A stretch of 64,000 nt of DNA from Aliivibrio_A sp016764915 (GTDB taxonomy: Bacteria; Pseudomonadota; Gammaproteobacteria; Enterobacterales; Vibrionaceae): the NCBI GenBank assembly GCA_965224595.1, contig OZ245058.1:930001-994000 (forward strand), read 5' to 3'. Below, in pieces: positions 55,025-62,292 of the stretch. The stretch's first letter is position 1; each line of letters begins with the position of its first letter. The notes beneath the pieces are model-generated. The model searched no databases, was not told where the DNA came from, and saw only the letters and a list, made by a program, of their open reading frames with translations. Both the position numbers and the translations under genes were made by a program.

Positions 55025-55182
55025 AACGTTCCTCGATACATAATTTGTTTAAATATAAACAGCTTCCGATGTAAAAATAATCGCACACTCTGTTTGGTGA
55101 GCCTACAGATTCGCTTATCTGCCGGATAGTAATGTGTAGTCACTACGGAAGTGATTACTTTTATACCACTTATTTTAATCGT

Positions 55183-55207
55183 AAAAAAACCCGCAATAAT
55201 AAGCGGG
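55183..55207 (-). terminator. trp attenuator
   Basis: On the minus strand GCCCGC...GCGGG (stem of five G-C pairs, eight-base AU-rich loop; 55190-55194 with 55203-55207) is followed by seven Us (55183-55189). It lies between the leader peptide and trpE, so it is the transcription terminator controlled by leader translation. Confidence 0.9.
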
Positions 55208-55238
55208 CTTGAGTTTATGCGTTAAATTGATACACACA

Positions 55239-55328
55239 CTAACCCAAGCGGCAGTGCCACCAACGAATAATAGAGATGATGTCATTGAGAACAATAGTTG
55301 CGTGTTGTTGTTTCAGTAGTGTTAACAT
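55239..55328 (-). CDS. trpL: trp operon leader peptide
   Basis: A 29-codon frame beginning MLTLLKQQHATIVLND with tandem tryptophan codons at 23 and 24 (Arg-Trp-Trp-His, 55257-55262) and a TAG stop at 55239-55241. When charged tRNA-Trp is scarce the ribosome stalls at the Trp codons and the downstream attenuator does not form. GAGGATAC before the ATG is the RBS. Confidence 0.93.
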   Translation of the reverse strand: MLTLLKQQHATIVLNDIISIIRWWHCRLG

Positions 55329-55365
55329 ACCGTATCCTCAAAATTAATATCCGTTGGTTTGTGTA

Positions 55366-55396
55366 CTAGTAGACTGATACGCGGAGTAAAAGTCAA
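55366..55396 (-). promoter_or_regulatory. trp promoter and putative TrpR operator
   Basis: On the minus strand TTGACT (-35, 55391-55396), a 17-base spacer and TCTACT (-10, 55368-55373). The -10 overlaps TACTAGTA, an ACTAGT-type half-site like the E. coli trp operator. The -35 lies only eight bases from the start codon of divergent trpH, so both share this region. Confidence 0.65.
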
Positions 55397-55403
55397 GAAA
55401 AAT

Positions 55404-56267
55404 ATGAGAATTGATTTACATAGCCATACCACCGCCTCTGATGGCAGATTGTCTCCACAACAATTAGTAGAGAGGGCGGTTGAGTTTGACATTGATGTTT
55501 TAGCGATAACTGACCATGACACGATTAATGGATTGGCAGAAGCACGACAAACCATTATCGATAATCAATATTCACTTGAGTTGGTTAATGGTATTGAGAT
55601 CTCCACGCTTTGGAGCAATAAGGACATTCATGTTGTGGGTTTAAATATTGACCCTGAACATCCAGCATTAGTTGAATTGATTGAGTCTCAAAATAATAAG
55701 CGTAGAGATCGAGCAGAAACAATGGCGGATAGATTGGAGAAAGCAGGTTGCGAAGGTGCTCTTGCAGGCGCTCTTGCGGTGGCCAATGGTGCGTCAATAA
55801 CGCGATCTCATTTTGCTAAGTGGCTGGTTGACCAAGGTTATGCGAAAACTATGCAAGCCGTTTTTAAGAAATATTTGACACGTAATAACCCTGGGTATGT
55901 TCCTCCTATGTGGTGTTCAATGAGTGAAGCTGTGTCTGCAATTCATCAAGCGGGTGGACAAGCAGTACTGGCCCATCCCGGAAGGTATCAACTAACTGCA
56001 AAGTGGATAAAACGATTAATTACTGCTTTTGTTGAAGCAAAAGGGGACGCGATGGAGATCGCTCTGCCACAACAATCTCAGCAAGAGAGGCGAACCCTTG
56101 CGGATTATGCGATATACTATCAACTACTTGTTTCCCAAGGTTCTGATTTTCATTATCCTTCCCCATGGACAGAACTTGGCAGGAACTTGTGGCTGCCATC
56201 AGGTGTAGAGCCTGTATGGAAAGAGTGGCCACTCTCTCAAAGTAATCAAGAACTATCTGAGTCTTAG
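55404..56267 (+). CDS. rnm: PHP-domain phosphatase / RNase AM
   Basis: Homologue of E. coli YciV/TrpH, which removes phosphate from 3',5'-nucleoside bisphosphates and trims 5' ends of rRNA. Metal ligands are in MRIDLHSHTTASDG, ITDHDTING, and GSDFH; AVLAHPGRYQLT is also conserved. The shown start ATG 55404 matches the E. coli N-terminus; 288 residues. No strong RBS. Transcribed away from trp, as in E. coli. Confidence 0.93.
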   Translation: MRIDLHSHTTASDGRLSPQQLVERAVEFDIDVLAITDHDTINGLAEARQTIIDNQYSLELVNGIEISTLWSNKDIHVVGLNIDPEHPALVELIESQNNKRRDRAETMADRLEKAGCEGALAGALAVANGASITRSHFAKWLVDQGYAKTMQAVFKKYLTRNNPGYVPPMWCSMSEAVSAIHQAGGQAVLAHPGRYQLTAKWIKRLITAFVEAKGDAMEIALPQQSQQERRTLADYAIYYQLLVSQGSDFHYPSPWTELGRNLWLPSGVEPVWKEWPLSQSNQELSES

Positions 56268-56301
56268 CTAAAGACTTACCTCTGCCGTCACAGGAGGACG
56301 A

Positions 56302-56922
56302 ATGAGCCAATTTTTTTATGTACACCCTGAAAACCCTCAGGCACGATTAATCAGCCAAGCTGTCGCCATTATTCGTAATGGTGGCGTGGTTATCTATCCA
56401 ACCGACTCCGGTTATGCATTAGGCTGTCAACTTGAAAACAAACAAGCTTTAGAGCGTATTTGTCGAATTCGTAAATTGGATGAAAAACATAATTTTACTT
56501 TGTTGTGTCGCGACCTTTCTGAAATTGCTGTTTATGCGCGAGTTGACAACAGTGCTTTTCGATTGCTTAAGCAGAACACGCCGGGGCCTTATACGTTTAT
56601 TTTTAAAGGGACCAAAGAGGTTCCACGTCGATTAATGAATCCGAAACGTAAAACCATCGGATTTCGTGTTCCAGACAATCGTATTGCACTTGATTTACTC
56701 GAGGCGTTGGGTGAGCCATTAATGTCGACCACGTTGATTCTTCCTAACAATGAAGTGGCAGAATCGGATCCTGAAATTATTCGAGATGAGCTTGAACATG
56801 CGGTTGATGTGATTTTAAATGGGGGATATTTAGGAGAGCAACCCACCACAGTGATCGATTTCAGTGATGGTGAAGTTATTGTACGTCGTGTGGGCTCAGG
56901 CGATCCATCGCCTTTTGAATAA
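56302..56922 (+). CDS. yciO: Threonylcarbamoyl-AMP synthase family protein YciO
   Basis: A Sua5/YrdC/YciO-fold protein of 206 residues (GGVVIYPTDSGYALGCQL, RICRIRKLDEKHNFTLLCRDLSE, PGPYTFIFKGTKEVPRRL, KTIGFRVPDN). The paralogue YrdC makes the tRNA t6A precursor; YciO is a less understood homologue. RBS AGGAGG. Same order trpH-yciO-rluB as E. coli. Confidence 0.94.
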   Translation: MSQFFYVHPENPQARLISQAVAIIRNGGVVIYPTDSGYALGCQLENKQALERICRIRKLDEKHNFTLLCRDLSEIAVYARVDNSAFRLLKQNTPGPYTFIFKGTKEVPRRLMNPKRKTIGFRVPDNRIALDLLEALGEPLMSTTLILPNNEVAESDPEIIRDELEHAVDVILNGGYLGEQPTTVIDFSDGEVIVRRVGSGDPSPFE

Positions 56923-57052
56923 AACATGAATTATCACGAAAATAGGTATTCAATGCGGCTACTTTTTGCGATAATTGTCGGCTGCTCCTGATTTTGTAAA
57001 ATCACAATCAAAAGCAACGAAATTATCTCAATATTATGCCAAGTGCACTCGA

Positions 57053-57066
57053 CGCCTGTGAAGGCG
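57053..57066 (+). promoter_or_regulatory. GNRA-type hairpin just before the rluB ribosome binding site
   Basis: CGCCT (57053-57057) and AGGCG (57062-57066) enclose the tetraloop GTGA, a GNRA loop. It ends three bases before the AAGGA RBS (57070-57074). A structured leader is plausible; whether it regulates is unknown. Confidence 0.4.
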
Positions 57067-57079
57067 ACAAAGGAAAAAA

Positions 57080-58156
57080 ATGAGCGAAAAGTTACAGAAA
57101 GTTTTAGCAAGAGCTGGTCACGGTTCTCGTCGTGAATTAGAAGGTTTAATTCAAGCCAAACGTATCAGTGTTAATGGTCAAATATCCCAGTTAGGTGACC
57201 GTTTTGAAGATCTGAGTGCGATTATTCGTATCGATGGCCACACCGTTTCTGTAAAGGCCTCTGAAGACGTTGTCTGCCGAGTCTTGGCATATCATAAACC
57301 AGAAGGTGAACTGTGTACTCGTCATGACCCTGAAGGTCGCCGTACCGTATTTGATCGACTGCCGAAAGTGAGCGACTCTCGGTGGGTATCTGTAGGTCGT
57401 CTTGATGCCAATACCGCTGGTCTACTTTTATTTACCACTGATGGTGAACTGGCAAACCGCCTAATGCACCCTAGCCGTATGGTACAGCGCGAATATATGG
57501 TTCGTGTCTTTGGTGAGATTAACGAGCAAATGATTCGTAACGTCACTCAAGGTGTTAAACTTGAAGATGGTATGGCTCGATTTGAAGACGTTGTCTATGC
57601 AGGCGGAGAGGGTATGAATCATACTTTCTACGTGGTGATTAATGAAGGACGTAACCGTGAAGTTCGTCGTTTATGGGAATCACAAGATGTGGTTGTCAGC
57701 CGTCTGAAACGTGTTCGATATGGTGAAATCTACTTAGAGAAAAAATTGCCGCGTGGTGGTTGGACTGAGCTTGAACTTAAAGACGTGAACTACTTACGTG
57801 AGATGGTCGAGTTAGCGCCTGAGAAAGAGACGTTGATTGCCCTTGATGCTGAATCAAGAAAGCGTGAAAAAGCGCGTGGACAGAAAATTCGTCGTGCCGT
57901 AAAGCGTCATGAAGATCGTGTTGCTGAAGATAGCAAAGGTCGTCGTGGCCGTAATCGCCGTAGTACCGGAGGTAATCTTGTTGCTCAAGGTAAAAAACCG
58001 GGAACAGCAGGTTCAGGTAAGCCATCTGCAGGCAAACCAAGTGGTTCTCGTGGTAAGCCATCTGCAGGCAAACCAAGCGGTTCTCGTGGTAAACCTTCTG
58101 CATCAAAACCGAATAACAAACGCAGTTCTGGTGTAACCAAAACTCGCCAGCGTTAA
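57080..58156 (+). CDS. rluB: 23S rRNA pseudouridine(2605) synthase
   Basis: Makes pseudouridine at position 2605 of 23S rRNA. N-terminal S4 RNA-binding domain (EKLQKVLARAGHGSRRELEGLIQAKRISVNGQ) and catalytic domain with VGRLDANTAGLLLFTTDGELANRLMHPS (catalytic Asp) and EGRNREVRRLWE. The last 100 residues are a basic, low-complexity tail with a duplicated 12-residue unit (GKPSAGKPSGSR) at residues 313-336, encoded by a 36-base direct repeat. Length 358 exceeds the core because of this tail. Confidence 0.96.
   Translation: MSEKLQKVLARAGHGSRRELEGLIQAKRISVNGQISQLGDRFEDLSAIIRIDGHTVSVKASEDVVCRVLAYHKPEGELCTRHDPEGRRTVFDRLPKVSDSRWVSVGRLDANTAGLLLFTTDGELANRLMHPSRMVQREYMVRVFGEINEQMIRNVTQGVKLEDGMARFEDVVYAGGEGMNHTFYVVINEGRNREVRRLWESQDVVVSRLKRVRYGEIYLEKKLPRGGWTELELKDVNYLREMVELAPEKETLIALDAESRKREKARGQKIRRAVKRHEDRVAEDSKGRRGRNRRSTGGNLVAQGKKPGTAGSGKPSAGKPSGSRGKPSAGKPSGSRGKPSASKPNNKRSSGVTKTRQR
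58016..58087 (+). repeat. Two 36-base direct repeats inside rluB
   Basis: Units 58016-58051 and 58052-58087 are almost identical (one T/C difference) and encode the basic repeat GKPSAGKPSGSR; a truncated third unit follows. In-frame repeat expansion or contraction would change the tail length. Confidence 0.95.
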
Positions 58157-58172
58157 GTAAAATCGGATGCAA

Positions 58173-58201
58173 TAAAAAAGAGCGCTTAAGCGCTCTTTTT
58201 T
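58173..58201. terminator. Bidirectional terminator between rluB and yciK
   Basis: AAAAAAGAGCGCTTAAGCGCTCTTTTTT is a perfect palindrome with T runs on both strands; it lies between convergent rluB and yciK. Confidence 0.93.
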
Positions 58202-58217
58202 CATTTTTAAACTATGA

Positions 58218-58958
58218 TTATTTTGGTTGTGCATCAATGCACTCACCATTAACGGTAATACTTTCTGGTGCCATCAAATAGACATACAGTGGCATTATTT
58301 CGGCCGCGGTTTTCAGTTGACGTGCATCTTCAGCTGGAAAGGCTTGGGCGCGCATTCTGGTGCGAGTGCCACCTGGATTAATCGCATTGACTCTTACTTT
58401 GCTGTTGCTCAACTCATCAGCAAGAATTTGCATCATGCCTTCTGTAGCAAATTTAGATATCGAGTAAGCTCCCCAAAAAGCACGACCTTGATGACCTACG
58501 CCTGATGAAGTGAACAGTATACGAGCGTCATTGGATTTATGCAGGACGGGCAGCAGAGCTTGTGTCATTAAGAACTGTGATTTTACATTAATTTGCATCA
58601 CTTCATCGAACATGCTCTCTTCGAGTTGATCAAAAGGGCTGATGATACCAAGGGCTCCGGCGTTATGAAGCAATCCATCTAATTGACCAAATTGACCTTC
58701 GATGGTATCAGCCATGTCGAAGTAATTTTTTTTGGTTGCCCCTTTTAAATCTAAAGGTACGATAGTCGGCTCAGGGTAACCTGCTGCCACTATCTCATCA
58801 TATACTGCTTCAAGTTTTGAGACAGTTCGGCCAAGTAGGATAACGGTCGCCCCATGTTGTGCGTAGCTGATCGCAGCTTGTTTACCAATCCCATCACCCG
58901 CTCCGGTGACTAAAATAGTGCGATCTTTGAGTGTATTTGTGGCAACTTGATAATCCAC
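58218..58958 (-). CDS. yciK: YciK family SDR oxidoreductase
   Basis: Short-chain dehydrogenase of 246 residues. NAD(P)-binding ILVTGAGDGIGKQAAISYA, LHNAGALG, catalytic Ser in LFTSSGVGHQGRAFWG, then YSISKFATEGM (Tyr and Lys), and INPGGTRTRM. Substrate unknown. In E. coli it is adjacent to sohB in the same divergent order. Confidence 0.93.
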   Translation of the reverse strand: MDYQVATNTLKDRTILVTGAGDGIGKQAAISYAQHGATVILLGRTVSKLEAVYDEIVAAGYPEPTIVPLDLKGATKKNYFDMADTIEGQFGQLDGLLHNAGALGIISPFDQLEESMFDEVMQINVKSQFLMTQALLPVLHKSNDARILFTSSGVGHQGRAFWGAYSISKFATEGMMQILADELSNSKVRVNAINPGGTRTRMRAQAFPAEDARQLKTAAEIMPLYVYLMAPESITVNGECIDAQPK

Positions 58959-59040
58959 TTAACATTTCCTTGTAAATATTTATTAGAATAACAACCGAAT
59001 TGGGTACAATACACCAATTAGAGTAATAGAGGATACGACA

Positions 59041-60090
59041 TTGGAATTTTTGTTTGATTACGGTCTTTTTTTGGCCAAAGTAGCGACGGTTGTCATTGCG
59101 ATTATCGCGGTATTGGTATTAACCAAATTAGCAAGCGGTAAAAATAGTGCGGCAAAAGGTGAGTTAGAAATTACGGATTTAAGTGCACAATACAAAGAGA
59201 CAGTTTCAGAATTTGAAAATCACCTGTTTGATGAATCGTTATTAAAAGTAAAACACAAAACAGAAAAGAAAGCGGCAAAAGAGAAAGAAAAAGCCGAACA
59301 AAAATTGATAAAGTCTGGTGAAATAGAGATTAAGCGAGATGCCAGACTATTTGTTCTCGACTTTAAAGGCAGTATTGATGCTAAAGAAGTTGCGTCACTG
59401 CGTGAAGAAGTGACGGCCATATTAGCGGTTTCGATTGAAGGTGATGAAATTTTACTTAGATTAGAAACCGGTGGCGGTATGGTTCATGCTTATGGTCTTG
59501 CTGCTTCTCAGCTTGATCGGATTAAAGCAGCGGGTATCAAATTAACTATTTCAGTGGATAAAGTGGCGGCGAGTGGCGGTTATATGATGGCCTGTATTGC
59601 GGATTCAATTATTGCAGCACCTTTTGCCATTGTGGGATCAATTGGTGTGGTTGCGCAGTTGCCAAACTTCAATAAGCTACTGAAAAACAATCACATTGAG
59701 TTCGAACAATTAACTGCTGGTGAGTACAAACGAACGTTAACTATGTTTGGTGAAAACAGTGATAAAGCCCGCGAAAAATTTCAACAAGAGCTAGAAGAGA
59801 CACATGGCTTATTCAAAGATTTTATTCATGAACGCCGTCCGGAACTTGATTTGGAAAAAGTGGCCACTGGTGAGCACTGGTTTGGAAAACAGGCTTTAGA
59901 ATTGGGATTGATTGACAGCATCAGCACTAGTGATGAATATGTCACCAACGCCTGTAAAGAGCGTGAAGTATTAGCGATTCATTACGTTAAAAAGAAAAAA
60001 CTAGCTGATAAGTTAGCCGGTGCAGCTGCGCAATCGGCGGACAGTGTATTGATGAAATTGATCAGTCGTGGTCAAAGGCCCATATTGTAA
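59041..60090 (+). CDS. sohB: Inner-membrane serine protease SohB
   Basis: Signal-peptide-peptidase-A-type protease facing the periplasm. One N-terminal membrane segment (residues about 8-27), a charged Lys/Glu linker, then the SppA-like domain with LRLETGGGMVHAYGLAASQL and VDKVAASGGYMMACIADSI (catalytic Ser; the family Lys follows). It begins with TTG at 59041, aligned with the E. coli start and preceded by AGAGGA. 349 residues. Confidence 0.94.
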   Translation: MEFLFDYGLFLAKVATVVIAIIAVLVLTKLASGKNSAAKGELEITDLSAQYKETVSEFENHLFDESLLKVKHKTEKKAAKEKEKAEQKLIKSGEIEIKRDARLFVLDFKGSIDAKEVASLREEVTAILAVSIEGDEILLRLETGGGMVHAYGLAASQLDRIKAAGIKLTISVDKVAASGGYMMACIADSIIAAPFAIVGSIGVVAQLPNFNKLLKNNHIEFEQLTAGEYKRTLTMFGENSDKAREKFQQELEETHGLFKDFIHERRPELDLEKVATGEHWFGKQALELGLIDSISTSDEYVTNACKEREVLAIHYVKKKKLADKLAGAAAQSADSVLMKLISRGQRPIL

Positions 60091-60119
60091 ATAGTGACAC
60101 GAATCAAGAACCGTTCATT

Positions 60120-60144
60120 TAGCCGCCTTTGAGCGGCTTTTTCA
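60120..60144 (+). terminator. Terminator after sohB
   Basis: AGCCGC and GCGGCT pair around CTTTGA, followed by TTTTTC, between sohB and bfd. Confidence 0.88.
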
Positions 60145-60225
60145 TCCCGCAAGAGTAGAATGGGGTTGATAACTATTCGTATCTAATCTAATATTGAGTT
60201 AAATGATTTTAGTGGTTGAACGATT

Positions 60226-60420
60226 ATGTATGTGTGTATTTGTCATGCTGTTACGGACAGAAATATCGAAAATGCTGTCGATAATGGTGCGGTAACAATG
60301 AAACAGCTTACTAAGGAGCTTAAAGTTGGCTCGCAGTGTGGTCAATGCTGCACATGTGCAAAAAAGGTATTAAATAAACGACTGTATCAAATCGCTGAAG
60401 CTCAACCAGCCGTAGCATAA
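60226..60420 (+). CDS. bfd: Bacterioferritin-associated ferredoxin
   Basis: A 64-residue [2Fe-2S] protein that reduces bacterioferritin so iron can leave. The cluster ligands are Cys4 and Cys6 (VCICHAV) and Cys38 and Cys41 (QCGQCC), the unusual CxC plus CxxC spacing of Bfd. The bfr genes follow after 220 bases. Confidence 0.95.
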   Translation: MYVCICHAVTDRNIENAVDNGAVTMKQLTKELKVGSQCGQCCTCAKKVLNKRLYQIAEAQPAVA

Positions 60421-60508
60421 AACGAGTTCCCAACTTAGATTAAATTCTCTTCGATCCGCTTTATCTCTACTTTTCATATCCATAGACATAACTCAATAAA
60501 ATATGAAT

Positions 60509-60527
60509 GATAATGAGAGTAATTTGC
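60509..60527 (+). promoter_or_regulatory. Fur-box-like sequence upstream of bfr
   Basis: GATAATGAGAGTAATTTGC matches the 19-base Fur consensus at about 14 positions. It lies about 117 bases upstream of the first bacterioferritin gene. Iron control of this region would fit its genes. Confidence 0.5.
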
Positions 60528-60643
60528 TTTCTAAGTTATTCTTTTTAAAAGATTACTCCCATCTTTGATTTCGCTCAAACCTTGTTGCTTTATTCATCAA
60601 CGACTATATTTAAATAGATCAGTCGCAATAACAAGGAGCGAAA

Positions 60644-61114
60644 ATGAAAGGCAAGGTGAGCGTATTAATTTGTTTAAATCAGATGCTGACTTTAGAGCTG
60701 ACCTCAATCAATCAATTTTTTTTACATGCCCGCATGTTTAAAAACTGGGGCTTGCAAGAGCTTGATGAGAAAGCGTACAAAAAGTCAATCATAGATATGA
60801 AGCAAGCTGATGATTTAATTGAAAGGATACTGTTTCTTGAAGGTCTGCCAAATTTGCAGCAATTGGGCAAATTACGTATCGGAGAGCACACAGCAGAGAT
60901 GCTTTCGTGCGATTTAGATTTTGAAGCCGAACAGATTGCAGCACTGCGAGTAGCGATTGCACTGTGTGAAAATGAAGAAGACTATGTGAGTCGTGAGCTT
61001 TTAGAAAAAATATTAGAAGCTGAAGAGGACCATGTGGATTGGATTGAAGCTCAACAGTATCTCATCGGCAATGTTGGTATTGAAAATTATCAACAATCGA
61101 TGATGGAGGATTAA
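60644..61114 (+). CDS. bfr: Bacterioferritin subunit with heme ligand, degenerate ferroxidase centre
   Basis: Iron-storage subunit of 156 residues, four-helix bundle. Met52 (the heme ligand) is kept. Of the ferroxidase ligands, Glu18, Glu94, Glu127 and His130 remain, but Glu51 is Asp and His54 is Gln, so the di-iron site is probably impaired. Reads INQFFLHARMFKNWGL and RILFLEGLPNLQ near the usual sequence. RBS AAGGAG. One base separates its stop from the second bfr gene. Confidence 0.93.
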   Translation: MKGKVSVLICLNQMLTLELTSINQFFLHARMFKNWGLQELDEKAYKKSIIDMKQADDLIERILFLEGLPNLQQLGKLRIGEHTAEMLSCDLDFEAEQIAALRVAIALCENEEDYVSRELLEKILEAEEDHVDWIEAQQYLIGNVGIENYQQSMMED

Positions 61115-61115
61115 C

Positions 61116-61592
61116 ATGCAAGGCAAACAGTTGGTCATCGACCATTTAAATAAACAATTAACGCTTGAATTAACCTCAATGGACCAATATCTTGCTCACT
61201 CAAAGATGTATGAAGATTGGGGGATAGAGAAATTACATGAGAAATTGTCCCACGAATATGAGGAAGAGCTCGGGCATGCAAAACGTTTAGCTGAGCGTAT
61301 CCTGTTTCTTGAGGGCAGAGCCGATACTGTATCACGGGCCACCGTTCATATTGGTAGTAACGTAAAAGAGATGCTAGAAAACGATCTCAATGCAGAGCGA
61401 GAGGTCGCCGCGAGTTTGAGATCAATCATTGGCATTTGTGAACGTGAGCAAGATTATGTTAGTAGAGAAATACTGGAAGATCTTCTTGATGATACAGAGA
61501 TGGATCATATCTATTGGCTGGAGCAACATTTAGGCTTGATTGATAAGATTGGATTGCAAAACTACATTCAATCTCAAATGGGCGGCAAGTAG
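61116..61592 (+). CDS. bfr: Bacterioferritin subunit with ferroxidase centre, no heme ligand
   Basis: Second bacterioferritin subunit, 158 residues. Ferroxidase ligands Glu18, Glu51, His54, Glu94, Glu128 and His131 all appear present, but the heme-binding Met52 is Leu (Glu-Leu-Gly-His). This is the opposite of the preceding subunit, so the two are likely to co-assemble in one shell. A GGAGG near the end of the first gene serves as RBS. Confidence 0.93.
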   Translation: MQGKQLVIDHLNKQLTLELTSMDQYLAHSKMYEDWGIEKLHEKLSHEYEEELGHAKRLAERILFLEGRADTVSRATVHIGSNVKEMLENDLNAEREVAASLRSIIGICEREQDYVSREILEDLLDDTEMDHIYWLEQHLGLIDKIGLQNYIQSQMGGK

Positions 61593-61659
61593 CTATCAGT
61601 GAAATGAAATGAGCCAGTTGCTGAAAATTAACTGTTCAGATCAACTGGCTATTTTATGT

Positions 61660-61905
61660 TTAAGACAGAGTGAACTCTTTAGACATGTGATGGGCTAAAT
61701 ATTTAAACATATTGAATACGGCGGTGGTTTTCTCTGTCGGTAAGCCTTGTTCCGATAAAAAATAATCCCCTTTAAATATTAAGACTTCATCTCTCTCCTC
61801 TACACTGGTTGCTCTCATTCCCTCAAGGTAGTTTTCATGCTCTTGAATAATTTGGTTGGCGATCATGAGGATATCAAATTCAGAGATCTTCTTTTTGTTG
61901 GTCAT
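61660..61905 (-). CDS. yciN: DUF2498 protein YciN
   Basis: An 81-residue cytoplasmic protein, homologue of E. coli YciN: IANQIIQEHENYLEGMRATS, VLIFKGDYFLSEQGLPTEKTTAVFNMFKYLAH. Function unknown. It lies divergently upstream of topA, as in E. coli. Confidence 0.93.
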   Translation of the reverse strand: MTNKKKISEFDILMIANQIIQEHENYLEGMRATSVEERDEVLIFKGDYFLSEQGLPTEKTTAVFNMFKYLAHHMSKEFTLS

Positions 61906-62127
61906 GGGCTATCTACATAAAATTAATGATTGTAATGAGAAGTGTAAACAGCCGAGTGTTCAACTTCAAACAGAATTGCTCTTTTCTAAAATAAAACTGA
62001 GCAAAATGAAAAAATAGTGTGATGTAATGCAAGTTTCATACACATTAAATGGCAGACCCTCTATTACAGTGACTAAGATACCGCATAAATTTTCCTGTTA
62101 TTAGCCTAAAAATGTTGCATTTGGTTA
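61906..62127. other. yciN-topA intergenic region
   Basis: About 220 AT-rich bases that should carry the divergent yciN and topA promoters. No clear operator or RNA element seen. Confidence 0.45.
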
Positions 62128-62292
62128 ATGTGTCAGTTAAAAACGAATCAATTTATCTCTTTTCTTGAAAAATAAGTTGATCTTGAGTTAGAGTCGCACG
62201 ATATTGAATTAAGGTTACTGCGTCAGTTGGATGCATGTGATGGAATTATTGCGTTGTTGAAAGTACGAGGGCGTCAGCGAATTTATGGGTAA
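62128..62292 (+). pseudogene. Short coding-like frame with in-frame stop, overlapping topA start
   Basis: Frame from ATG 62128 reads MCQLKTNQFISFLEK, then TAA (62173-62175), then continues in the same frame for 38 codons: LELESHDIELRLLRQLDA, DGIIALLKVRGRQRIYG, and a stop at 62290-62292 that overlaps the topA ATG (62285). The second part has the helical, charged composition of a real protein. It may be a nonsense-mutated small gene, or chance. No good RBS. Confidence 0.35.

Noticed and set aside
60164..60182. Second Fur-like sequence before bfd
   Set aside because: GATAACTATTCGTATC has only a weak match to the consensus, not enough to call.
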